Shown: positions 1-6,458 of the stretch, piece after piece
How the letters are laid out: each line of letters begins with the position of its first letter
Numbering within the stretch: position 1 is the stretch's first letter
NCBI GenBank assembly: GCA_041664985.1
Contig: JBAYJS010000031.1
Location: forward strand, 1 to 11,884
Origin: JBAYJS01 sp041664985
Lineage (GTDB): Bacteria > Patescibacteriota > Patescibacteriia > Buchananbacterales > UBA6539
Length of the DNA: 11,884 nucleotides
Direction of reading: 5' to 3'
The notes under the pieces: generated by a model
Databases searched by the model: none
Seen by the model: the letters and a program-made list of their open reading frames with translations, nothing else
What the model was told of the DNA's origin: nothing
Made by a program: the position numbers and the translations under genes

Positions 1-266
1 AGATCTAGCTCGCGTCCAAGGATCTCTTCAGGAATCGCAAAGAGCCGTCTTTTGTCTCCCGGATTAGGATTTGGCTGATCGGGCAAAGTAATGATCGTAA
101 AGCCGTTGTCGTTGGTAAATCTGACTGCAATGCCTTTGTCTTTAAGCATGGCTTTAAGCGCCCCCTGTTTTCCCAAAATTCGTGCCGAAACTGACGGCGG
201 AGACAGTACCCCTTCTTTAATTGGTGGTAGCACAATTAGACCCTCCCTGATTGGATTTAGCGCCAC
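1..266 (-). CDS. Unrecognised protein, N-terminal 88 residues (cut by window edge)
   Basis: An open frame runs from a GTG at 266 to the left edge without a stop (88 codons). An in-frame TAA lies six codons upstream of the GTG, so the start is well bounded. A promoter ends about 20 nt upstream and an AGG-AGG-like purine stretch lies near 275-281. The product starts VALNPIREG and contains a basic/hydrophobic alternating stretch around residues 30-62 (ARILGKQGALKAM, then GFTIITLP), followed by a Pro/Asn-rich linker (DQPNPNPGD). I see no signal peptide, membrane segment or catalytic motif and recognise no family. Two other short frames overlap this stretch (minus 5-235, plus 91-285). I prefer this one because it stays open to the edge and matches a promoter. 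It is the last gene of the minus-strand series and is separated from the permease by a terminator. Confidence 0.6.
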   Translation of the reverse strand, partial: MALNPIREGLIVLPPIKEGVLSPPSVSARILGKQGALKAMLKDKGIAVRFTNDNGFTIITLPDQPNPNPGDKRRLFAIPEEILGRELD

Positions 267-291
267 AAAGTTAACCTGCCTTTAGATTTTT

Positions 292-321
292 ATTTTAAGC
301 CTTAATTCATTTTTTTGTCAA
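292..321 (-). promoter_or_regulatory. Sigma-70-type promoter for the left-edge gene
   Basis: On the minus strand a consensus -35 TTGACA (321-316) is followed after 18 bases by TAAAAT (297-292), 5 of 6 to the -10 consensus. The predicted transcript starts near 285, giving a leader of about 19 nt before the GTG at 266. The promoter begins immediately after the permease terminator, so this gene is likely transcribed separately. Confidence 0.6.
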
Positions 322-324
322 TTT

Positions 325-346
325 AAAAAACCGGACATTGCCGGTT
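325..346 (-). terminator. Rho-independent terminator of the permease gene
   Basis: On the minus strand AACCGG, a six-base loop and CCGGTT are followed by a U-run (330-325). It sits 18 nt after the permease stop codon. The stem is short (6 bp) but perfect. Confidence 0.7.
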
Positions 347-363
347 AAAATTTGAAGTTTAGA

Positions 364-1488
364 TTATAAAATTTCAATGACAGCGCCCGCCAAAAAAAGA
401 ATAATGATTAAGTATGAAAGCCAGTTGGGCAAATTGATTTGGTAAGCCGGTTTAACGGTGCCGGTTTTTTTGGCTTTCAAATAAATTAAAAATACCAAAA
501 CCCCGTCAGCGGCAATAGTGATGGCGCCGACAAAACCGATGATGCCGATAAAATTTTTAAAACCGGCCAGGTATAAAATCAAGGGAATAAAACAGGCAAT
601 CACCCAGCTGCTAAAATGAGAAAATTTTAAATCATAGCGCAAAACTTCTTTTAAAGTTTGGCCAACGGTGAGAAATGAGGTAAAAGTGGCCATAATGCCG
701 ACAATAAAACCGGCAATTAAAATATTTGGCCCTAAAACCGCTTGCATGCCAGTTAATGCGTCTTCAGTGACATTGCTACCGTTAATGCCCAAAGCCAAAA
801 CAATAAAAACAATATAAGTAATGATTGGAATTAAAGTGCCGACAATGATTACACTTTTTAGTTGGTTGGCTTTGTCTGCCAGCAAATCTTCTAGCTCGGG
901 AATGACTGAAAGTCCGCCCAAAGAAAATAAAATTATGCCATAGGGCAAAAAAGGATTTTGGAATTGGTAAGTTAATAAATGGCTGACGTTAATTTGGGGA
1001 AAGCCTTTGATTACTAAAAAAATTAAAGCGCCAAACAAAAGAATCAAACTGTAAAATTCGGCTTTGGCAATTCCCTTATTTTCCAAAAAAACAATCAAAG
1101 AGCCCAAGAAAAAAAAGATTAAAACGTAAACTAGTTCGTTACCGCCTAAGCTTGGTATCAGTAAGCCGGCTAAAAACTGCCCGCCTAAAATCAAATAAGC
1201 TAAAAGTGAGCCTAAAAAGCCAATCAGGGCAGAAGCTATGGCCAATTTTTCGCTGGTTTTGCCCAGATAAATTTGGCAATAGCCGGGCAAACGGTGAAAG
1301 CCGTCAGTTCGCAGGCAAACCTCGCCATAAATTAAATGAACCGCCAAAACCAACAGGCCTAAGGCGGGAAAATAAATTAAAATTATCGGCAAAAAACCAA
1401 CTTGATTGGTAACGTAGGGCAAGCCAAACATGCCAACACCGACAATCGTACCAACCAACATCGAAACAGCGGCAATATATTTTTTCAT
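364..1488 (-). CDS. Amino-acid permease, tryptophan/tyrosine (HAAAP)-like, APC superfamily
   Basis: Predicted inner-membrane secondary transporter importing amino acids, probably by proton symport. The 374-residue product is almost entirely hydrophobic, with about 11 membrane segments near residues 6-26, 31-54, 83-110, 118-135, 144-161, 181-197, 213-235, 253-276, 293-310, 313-336 and 354-373. The first helix carries GTIVGVGMFGLPY (13-25), the unwound substrate/ion-binding signature of APC-type carriers and especially of the aromatic amino-acid permease branch. The length fits that branch (about 370-415). Substrate cannot be read from the sequence. The ATG at 1488 is chosen because the lysine-led first helix follows at once. 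The gene stands alone between two terminators, and an extended -10 box only 7 nt upstream suggests a leaderless mRNA. It could instead belong to a neighbouring APC branch. Confidence 0.82.
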   Translation of the reverse strand: MKKYIAAVSMLVGTIVGVGMFGLPYVTNQVGFLPIILIYFPALGLLVLAVHLIYGEVCLRTDGFHRLPGYCQIYLGKTSEKLAIASALIGFLGSLLAYLILGGQFLAGLLIPSLGGNELVYVLIFFFLGSLIVFLENKGIAKAEFYSLILLFGALIFLVIKGFPQINVSHLLTYQFQNPFLPYGIILFSLGGLSVIPELEDLLADKANQLKSVIIVGTLIPIITYIVFIVLALGINGSNVTEDALTGMQAVLGPNILIAGFIVGIMATFTSFLTVGQTLKEVLRYDLKFSHFSSWVIACFIPLILYLAGFKNFIGIIGFVGAITIAADGVLVFLIYLKAKKTGTVKPAYQINLPNWLSYLIIILFLAGAVIEIL

Positions 1489-1507
1489 ATGTTTAATTAT
1501 AACATAT
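1487..1507 (-). promoter_or_regulatory. Extended -10 promoter inside a 7-7-7 inverted repeat (permease)
   Basis: On the minus strand TGTTATAAT (1504-1496) is a TGn-extended consensus -10. A 17-base spacer would put the -35 at TTTTTA (weak), where the upstream terminator's A/T run lies. Only seven bases separate the -10 from the ATG, so transcription should begin at or next to the start codon. The -10 and the ATG are embedded in a perfect dyad, ATATGTT (1487-1493), 7-base spacer, AACATAT (1501-1507), placed like a repressor operator. In AT-rich DNA such a dyad can arise by chance. Confidence 0.5.
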
Positions 1508-1520
1508 TTATTTAAATATA

Positions 1521-1552
1521 AAAAAACAGGGAAAGCTAGCCCCCTGTTTTTT
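1521..1552 (-). terminator. Rho-independent terminator of ugd
   Basis: A perfect 11-bp stem (AAAAAACAGGG with CCCTGTTTTTT) closes a 10-base loop. On the minus strand it begins 17 nt after the ugd stop and ends in a six-U run. The symmetric A and T runs could also terminate plus-strand transcripts. Confidence 0.85.
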
Positions 1553-1569
1553 ATTCGGTCAGTTGCTAA

Positions 1570-2871
1570 TTACCGGCCAACGCTGTAATATTTGAAACCA
1601 AGTTCTTTCATTTTTTTTGGCGAAAAAATATTTCGGCCGTCAAAAACCGTTGGAGCAACCATTTGTTTTTTAATTTTTTCCAAATCAAGATCTTTAAATT
1701 CTTGCCATTCGGTACAAATTATTAAAGCCTCACTGCCCAAAGCAACATCATAAGGATTATTGGTATATTCAATATTGGCCAATTGTTTTTTGGTATTTTC
1801 CATGGCTTGCGGATCGTAGGCTTTGATTTTGGCGCCTTCTTTTTGCAGTTTTTCAATAATTTTTAAAGCCGGAGAATTTCTGATGTCATCAGTATCTGGC
1901 TTGAAAGAAAGACCTAAAACGCCAATCACTTTACCATCCAAAACCCAAAGTTCTTTTTCAATTTTTTTGATAAAACGGCGGCTGGCTTCCTCATTAATTT
2001 TTTGAACGGCAGCTACCAAAGAATCGTCAATGCCCAAAATTTCCAAAGTTTTTCGATAAGCGGCAATATCTTTAGGAAAACAGCTGCCACCAAAACCGAT
2101 GCCGGGATTTAAAAATTGTTTGCCGATTCTTTCGTCTAAACCGATTGCTTCCAGTACTTCCAAAGCATCAGCGCCGGCTTCTTCACAAGTTTGGGCGATT
2201 AAATTGGCAAAAGAAATTTTGACCGCTAAAAAAGTATTGGCGCCGTGTTTAATCAGTTCCGCACTGCGAACAGAAACGATTTTGACCGGTGCATTAGTTT
2301 TATCAATCAAGGGTTTATAAACTTCAAGCATTTTATCTTTGGCTTTTTCACTATCAACGCCAATCACAATTCGATCCGGTTCCCAAGTGTCTTTAACAGC
2401 CGTACCTTCTTTGAGAAATTCCGGATTGGAAACGACATCAAAATTAGCATTCTGACTGTAGCGTAAAATTGTTTCTTTGACTTTTTCGGCGGTTTTAACC
2501 GGTACGGTGCTTTTATCAACAATTACTTTATAGTCGCCATTGATTACCTGAGCGATTTCTCGGGCAACGCCCTCAACATATTTTAAATCGGCATGACCGT
2601 CGTCTTTTGGCGGCGTATTGACGCAAATAAAAATTACTTCGGAATCCTTTACAGCCGGCTTGATATTATCAGAAAAAGTTAACCGGCCGGTTTTTTGGTT
2701 TTTGATAATTAATTCTTCCAATCCCGGCTCAAAAATCGGTGATTTGCCCTGTTTTAATTTTTCCAGTTTTTCCGGATTATTATCAATACAAACAACTTGG
2801 TGGCCCAAGTCAGCCAGACAAACTCCGGTAGTCAAACCAACGTAGCCGGTACCGACGATCGCTATTTTCAT
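1570..2871 (-). CDS. ugd: UDP-glucose 6-dehydrogenase
   Basis: Oxidises UDP-glucose to UDP-glucuronate with two NAD+ in the cytoplasm, supplying a sugar acid for surface polysaccharide. The 433-residue product opens with a Rossmann dinucleotide motif, GTGYVG (7-12), and Asp30 at the end of the second strand for NAD ribose. It then shows FICVNTPP (81-88), NPEFLKEG (149-156) and the catalytic loop GFGGSCFPKD (259-268), whose Cys264 is the family's thioester nucleophile. The C-terminal UDP-binding domain carries GLSFKPDTDDIRNSP (320-334). The ATG at 2871 is preferred over a TTG at 2895 because family members begin directly with MKIAIVGTGYVGL. All key residues are present. No other sugar-nucleotide gene lies nearby. 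A strong promoter about 150 nt upstream and a structured leader suggest separate transcription with possible attenuation. Confidence 0.95.
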   Translation of the reverse strand: MKIAIVGTGYVGLTTGVCLADLGHQVVCIDNNPEKLEKLKQGKSPIFEPGLEELIIKNQKTGRLTFSDNIKPAVKDSEVIFICVNTPPKDDGHADLKYVEGVAREIAQVINGDYKVIVDKSTVPVKTAEKVKETILRYSQNANFDVVSNPEFLKEGTAVKDTWEPDRIVIGVDSEKAKDKMLEVYKPLIDKTNAPVKIVSVRSAELIKHGANTFLAVKISFANLIAQTCEEAGADALEVLEAIGLDERIGKQFLNPGIGFGGSCFPKDIAAYRKTLEILGIDDSLVAAVQKINEEASRRFIKKIEKELWVLDGKVIGVLGLSFKPDTDDIRNSPALKIIEKLQKEGAKIKAYDPQAMENTKKQLANIEYTNNPYDVALGSEALIICTEWQEFKDLDLEKIKKQMVAPTVFDGRNIFSPKKMKELGFKYYSVGR

Positions 2872-2912
2872 AAAGTTTGGTAAATTATTACCCAACCCAA
2901 TAAAGGCTGGTT

Positions 2913-2954
2913 GGCCAAATAGTAATTTCGGCCTAGCTTTAAATAAGATTTAAA
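2913..2954 (-). other. Hairpins in the ugd 5' leader
   Basis: Two further hairpins lie between the terminator-like structure and the ugd start. One is a perfect 7-bp stem with a three-base loop (TTTAAAT/ATTTAAA, 2938-2954). The other pairs GGCCAAAT with ATTT-C-GGCC across a four-base loop and one bulge (2913-2933). Neither has a U-run. They match no riboswitch class that I recognise. Confidence 0.35.
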
Positions 2955-2956
2955 AT

Positions 2957-2985
2957 AAAAAATGATTAAGTTTTGATCCTAATCA
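2957..2985 (-). terminator. Terminator-like hairpin in the ugd leader
   Basis: On the minus strand TGATTA, an 11-base loop and TAATCA are followed by a six-U run (2962-2957). It lies 73 nt after the ATPase stop codon, so it could end that transcript. It also lies about 35 nt downstream of the predicted start of the strong promoter at 3027-3055. It may therefore end a short RNA or attenuate ugd. The 6-bp AU-rich stem is weak. Confidence 0.5.
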
Positions 2986-3020
2986 ATTACTTATTTAGAC
3001 GTAATTTTTCAGTCTTTGTT
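2957..3020 (-). ncRNA. Candidate short RNA or attenuated leader, about 64 nt
   Basis: The region between the predicted start of the TTGACA/TAGAAT promoter (about 3020) and the U-run hairpin would make a transcript of about 64 nt. I find no start codon with a ribosome-binding site in it. Either a free small RNA or an early-terminated ugd leader would look like this. It is a hypothesis from signal spacing, with no match to a known RNA family. Confidence 0.3.
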
Positions 3021-3026
3021 ACAAAC

Positions 3027-3055
3027 ATTCTAGCGAAAAAAGATATTTTTGTCAA
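3027..3055 (-). promoter_or_regulatory. Strong sigma-70-type promoter upstream of ugd
   Basis: On the minus strand a perfect -35 TTGACA (3055-3050) is followed by a 17-base spacer and TAGAAT (3032-3027), 5 of 6 to the -10 consensus. This is the best-matching promoter in the window. It starts 3 bases beyond the ATPase stop codon and points toward ugd, whose ATG lies about 150 nt beyond the predicted start site. Confidence 0.7.
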
Positions 3056-3057
3056 AG

Positions 3058-4953
3058 CTAGAATTTTATAACTTGACCTGGCTTAATGGTTTTTGGGCGG
3101 TTGTCATCTGCGGGTTGAGCCCTTCTTTGACTGCCGTAATTTTGAGTATCTTCAGCCTTTTTTTTTGCAATTAAATCTTCCAAACTAAGCTTGTCGGAAT
3201 GATTATTTTGATTATCTTTTGGTCTTTGTGAGCCAGGCGGGTTGCTGGTTTTTTTCTCAAACATTTGAGGTGGTTTTTTCAACGCTTCAGTCAGAGAAAT
3301 TTCCGGTTCGTTGTTAGTCGGAACTTCGGCCATTTTAACATCATCGGCTTGCCCGTGCATTAATTTTTCCCTGATTTTTTGAAAGCAAGTCTGGCAGTAA
3401 ACCGGCCTAACGCCGTCAGGGACAAAAGTGATTTCGGTTGGCGTGCCACATTCATAGCAATCAACCGTGTAAGTATCTTTGTCTTCACTCTTTTGGCTAT
3501 CAGCTTTTGGCGTATCGGTTGGGGCGGTTTTTTCACCGGCGGAGTTTTTTTTCTTTTTTGGACCAAACCGTTGCTCCCTTTTAATTTTGTCAAATTCTTC
3601 CATTTGTTTTTCTTCCGCTTCAATGATCACGCCAGTCCAGCGAGCGATTTTATCCTCAACTACGGCTTTTGGTTTAGCATAGCGTTCGCGGGAAACTCGA
3701 ATTACTTTTTCGGCGTTGCCGGTGTAATATTCCTCGCCCAGCGGCGGCAAAGTTTTTGCCGAAAACGGCGTTGAAGAAACGCCATCAATCATCAGTTTCA
3801 TGTAGGTGTCATATTTGGCCAAATTGACTAAATCTTCTTCAATAAAGTAAGGGGCAAATTCTGTGGCTAAAAATTCCGCGTCCGCCGCACCCACTCGAAA
3901 ACACATTAAAGTTCCAACGTTACCAAAAACGGCCGCTCGAACGATTTCATCGAGTTGTTCAACGTATTGATGGCCGATGATTAAATCCAGGCGGTATTTT
4001 CTGGCCTCAGAAAGAATAGCGGCAAAAGATTCAGTGGCAAAGTTTTGAAATTCATCAACGTATAAATAAAAATCTTTTCGGTCGGGTTCAAGCATGTCAA
4101 TTCGGCTCATGGCGGCCAGCTGAATTTTGGTAATCATCATCGCGCCCAATAAGGCTGAAGAGTCTTCTCCGATTCTGCCTTTGGAAAGGTTCATGATCAA
4201 AATTTTTCGGTTGTCCATAATGTAACGCATGTCCAAAGTTGACTTAACTTGGCCAATAACATTACGAATTAAGGCATTAGATAAAAACTGTCCGACTTTA
4301 TTTTGAATTGGAGCAATGGCTTCAACCTGAAAAGACTGAGGGTATTTTGAATATTCTTCAACCCAAAATGATTTAACCACTGGATCTTGAATTTTTTCAA
4401 TGACTTTTTGGCGGTAGTTTTTATCAACTAGAATTCTCATGACACCAAGTAAAGTGCTGCCGGGAAAATCAAGTAAAGCTAAAATCGCGTTGCGGAGTAA
4501 ATATTCCAAACGCGGCCCCCAAGAATCAGCCCAGAGTTTTTTGAAAACGCCGATTAATCCGGAAGCGACCAGATGTTTTTGTTCATAGCTGACTGATTCC
4601 ATGACATTAAAAGCGACTGGGTATTCCATATCGGCCGGATTGAGATAAACTACATCGTTAATTCGGTCGTTAGGGATAAAATCAAGGATTTTTTCGGCAA
4701 AATCACCATGCGGGTCAACCAAGCAAACACCTTCACCGTTGTAAATATCCTGGATAATCATATTTTCCATGGCCGTTGACTTACCCATACCGGTTTTACC
4801 AATCAGGTACATGTGTCGCCGGCGGTCATCCTTTTTAATGCCAAATTTTGTTTCTTGGTTGCGAAAATTGGTTTTAGCAAAAAAGACAACACCGTTTGGA
4901 TTAGGTATTCTCTTTGGCGTTTCTATTGTCGTTTGATTTTCTTCTTCCTCCAT
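3058..4953 (-). CDS. VirD4/TraG-like DNA-translocating ATPase with C-terminal CxxC-x17-CxxC zinc ribbon
   Basis: Predicted hexameric P-loop ATPase of the type IV coupling-protein (VirD4/TraG/TraM-recognition) class, acting at the inner membrane on DNA or nucleoprotein. The 631-residue product has Walker A GKTGMGKST (52-60), a conserved DPHGD (80-84), Walker B FYLYVDEFQNF (295-305) and the downstream GHQY (327-330) typical of these motors. It lacks N-terminal membrane helices, which the partner encoded just upstream supplies. After the motor (about 20-440) comes a charged coiled stretch (445-470), a Lys/Asp-rich linker, a zinc ribbon with Cys499, Cys502, Cys520 and Cys523 spaced exactly CxxC-x17-CxxC, and a long polar tail ending KPGQVIKF. 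The start ATG follows the partner's stop by 27 nt, and a promoter in that gap may give a leaderless mRNA. No relaxase or other type IV secretion gene is in view, so the cargo is unknown. Confidence 0.82.
   Translation of the reverse strand: MEEEENQTTIETPKRIPNPNGVVFFAKTNFRNQETKFGIKKDDRRRHMYLIGKTGMGKSTAMENMIIQDIYNGEGVCLVDPHGDFAEKILDFIPNDRINDVVYLNPADMEYPVAFNVMESVSYEQKHLVASGLIGVFKKLWADSWGPRLEYLLRNAILALLDFPGSTLLGVMRILVDKNYRQKVIEKIQDPVVKSFWVEEYSKYPQSFQVEAIAPIQNKVGQFLSNALIRNVIGQVKSTLDMRYIMDNRKILIMNLSKGRIGEDSSALLGAMMITKIQLAAMSRIDMLEPDRKDFYLYVDEFQNFATESFAAILSEARKYRLDLIIGHQYVEQLDEIVRAAVFGNVGTLMCFRVGAADAEFLATEFAPYFIEEDLVNLAKYDTYMKLMIDGVSSTPFSAKTLPPLGEEYYTGNAEKVIRVSRERYAKPKAVVEDKIARWTGVIIEAEEKQMEEFDKIKREQRFGPKKKKNSAGEKTAPTDTPKADSQKSEDKDTYTVDCYECGTPTEITFVPDGVRPVYCQTCFQKIREKLMHGQADDVKMAEVPTNNEPEISLTEALKKPPQMFEKKTSNPPGSQRPKDNQNNHSDKLSLEDLIAKKKAEDTQNYGSQRRAQPADDNRPKTIKPGQVIKF
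3385..3459 (-). other. Zinc-ribbon segment, CxxC-x17-CxxC
   Basis: This segment codes for residues 499-523 of the ATPase. Cys499/502 and Cys520/523 are separated by exactly 17 residues containing the turn VPDGVRPVYC. The spacing matches the small zinc-binding CxxC-x17-CxxC domain (TIGR04272-like). It is flanked by low-complexity linkers, so it is probably an independently folding module. Confidence 0.75.
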
Positions 4954-4959
4954 AATCTA

Positions 4960-4988
4960 ATTATATTTTGTTTTTGATTTTTAGCCAA
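4960..4988 (-). promoter_or_regulatory. Promoter for the ATPase gene, predicted leaderless
   Basis: On the minus strand TTGGCT (4988-4983, 4 of 6) is followed by a 17-base spacer and a perfect TATAAT (4965-4960). Six bases separate the -10 from the ATG at 4953, so RNA would start at about the start codon. The -35 overlaps the last codons of the partner gene. No ribosome-binding site precedes the ATG, which fits. Confidence 0.5.
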
Positions 4989-6348
4989 TTGGCAAATTTT
5001 CCGGCGGGCCGGATTTGGGTGACAAATCTTTTTGAACAATGCCGCTTGGGCCGTTGTTAATTGGCAAACTCATTGGTGGTTCTGCTTTTTTGGCCTCAGT
5101 CTTTTTAAGTAAAGGAGTTTTAACGGTTAGCATTGGGAAGTGGTACATTGACGCCAATTCTTCGGAATTAAAAATTTTGCCAAAGTTGCCCGGTCCGATA
5201 AAATTATCCGGCTCTAGCCAGTGGCCACGCCACTTATAGCGGTAAAATATTTTTCTTTTGCGGATATTTAAACGGTAATTTTTAAACCAAACCAAGCCTG
5301 CCGTTAAAGTTTTAGAAAGTGGTTTTAAACCATTCCAATCCAGGGTATTAAATTGCTTGTAAGCGCCATAAATGGCTTTAGTTACCGGTTTATTGAATCT
5401 GGCTTTTTCGGCAAAATAAAGAATTCGGATCCGGGTGTGAAAACCGATTTTGCCCACCTTTTTTTCAATTGCGCTGATCGTATCTTTTTCGCCCTGAGTT
5501 AAATGCATCATTAAATTGTAAGGCTCGTCTTTTTTGTGGGTTTCAGTTGCCGGTGCGCCGCTACTAAAGATTTCGCTAATTATCATGTTGGGAACGTCAA
5601 AAACATAATCAAAAATATTTTTTTTGCTTTCAACCTTGGCACCACTTAATTTTTTGATTAAATTCTCAGACTTGTCGCCCCAATCGTTGTCGGCGGGCGT
5701 GACTACTAGTTGCGTCCAAATTTGTTCGCCGGGGCCGATTCGGGTCAAAGCTTCCAAAAAGCCAGCCATTGAGTCTTTATAGCCTTCGGTGTCTTCAAAT
5801 TCTTCATAAAGTCTGATCGGGTAATACTGGCTTTTGGTTTGAACCAATTCGGTTCCCCAAAGGTCGTATTTTTCGTTAGGAAATCTTAAATCCCAATCTT
5901 TGGTGTAATCTTCGATTTCAACAATTTCTGCGTCAGGATATTGAGCGTAGATGATTGCTTCAATTAAATCTCGATATTTAGCGTCAAAATGAATAATAAA
6001 TTGAATATAACCACCAAGACTGACGATTTCAAAAGAAAAACTATCCGGCACTTCGCCATGCCACCATTTTTCGTAAAAACCTAAAGGCTGATGGGCGCCG
6101 GCCAGCTGATTAAAAATATTTTCTACGGCTTTTGGACCTTGTTCGTTTTCTTTTGGGACATCAACTGCCAAAAGCATGTATTTCCGAGTTGCTCGGTAGT
6201 TATTTCTAATCCAAAGTTGATAATATAAAATTAAAGCCAGACAAAATAAAAAGACTGGATAAATCCAGCCGATGGTTTTAAAAAACCACCAAATAAGCAC
6301 AATTGGGTTTTCTGTTGGAACTGCGGATAAATCTAGGGTGATTTCCAT
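4981..6348 (-). CDS. Membrane-anchored partner of the VirD4-like ATPase
   Basis: 455 residues with one strong membrane segment near 28-47 (preceded by a weaker hydrophobic stretch, 15-26) and a large cytoplasmic part. Near the C terminus is NSEELASMYHFP (394-405), resembling the EELA-x-x-[WYF]H-x-P motif that, as I recall, directly precedes the motor domain in single-chain VirD4-like proteins of other bacteria. The ATPase gene begins 27 nt downstream with the sequence that would normally follow. I therefore infer that the two genes together equal one membrane-bound translocase, this one giving the anchor and an accessory domain. The tail (415-455) is Pro/Lys-rich and probably disordered. No enzymatic motif is visible. 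The ATG at 6348 is chosen because the hydrophobic segment begins soon after. No Shine-Dalgarno or convincing promoter precedes it, so read-through from the HTH gene is possible. Confidence 0.65.
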   Translation of the reverse strand: MEITLDLSAVPTENPIVLIWWFFKTIGWIYPVFLFCLALILYYQLWIRNNYRATRKYMLLAVDVPKENEQGPKAVENIFNQLAGAHQPLGFYEKWWHGEVPDSFSFEIVSLGGYIQFIIHFDAKYRDLIEAIIYAQYPDAEIVEIEDYTKDWDLRFPNEKYDLWGTELVQTKSQYYPIRLYEEFEDTEGYKDSMAGFLEALTRIGPGEQIWTQLVVTPADNDWGDKSENLIKKLSGAKVESKKNIFDYVFDVPNMIISEIFSSGAPATETHKKDEPYNLMMHLTQGEKDTISAIEKKVGKIGFHTRIRILYFAEKARFNKPVTKAIYGAYKQFNTLDWNGLKPLSKTLTAGLVWFKNYRLNIRKRKIFYRYKWRGHWLEPDNFIGPGNFGKIFNSEELASMYHFPMLTVKTPLLKKTEAKKAEPPMSLPINNGPSGIVQKDLSPKSGPPENLPIG

Positions 6349-6425
6349 ATCTTTGTGGTTTTTCTTTTTATTTTTTTGGTGCCGGGGTTAACCGGTTTAA
6401 TAAATTAAATCATCACCAATAAACC

Positions 6426-6453
6426 TTAGCTAATTTTAACATTAATTAGCTAA
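6426..6453 (-). other. Perfect 10-bp hairpin after the HTH gene
   Basis: TTAGCTAATT (6426-6435) and AATTAGCTAA (6444-6453) form a perfect stem with an 8-base loop, five nt after the HTH gene's stop. On the minus strand the stem is followed by GGUUUAUU rather than a U-run, so it is a poor intrinsic terminator. It may slow polymerase or protect the mRNA 3' end. Confidence 0.45.
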
Positions 6454-6458
6454 AAAGT

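Noticed and set aside
5..285. Two short frames (minus 5-235 and plus 91-285) over the left-edge gene
   Set aside because: The minus frame from GTG 266 stays open to the edge, has a promoter and gives a more protein-like sequence. The other two look like out-of-frame shadows.
2872..2895. TTG start for ugd at 2895
   Set aside because: The ATG at 2871 begins exactly at the conserved N terminus of the family.
3360..3774. Several frames of 67-131 codons overlapping the ATPase C terminus
   Set aside because: The region is low-complexity Lys/Glu-rich coding sequence that opens other frames. The zinc ribbon and family signals are all in the ATPase frame.
6385..6404. Palindromic stretches (GGTTAACC, TTTAATAAATTAAA) before the ATPase partner gene
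   Set aside because: They are short AT-rich dyads without a promoter in register, so there is not enough to call an operator.
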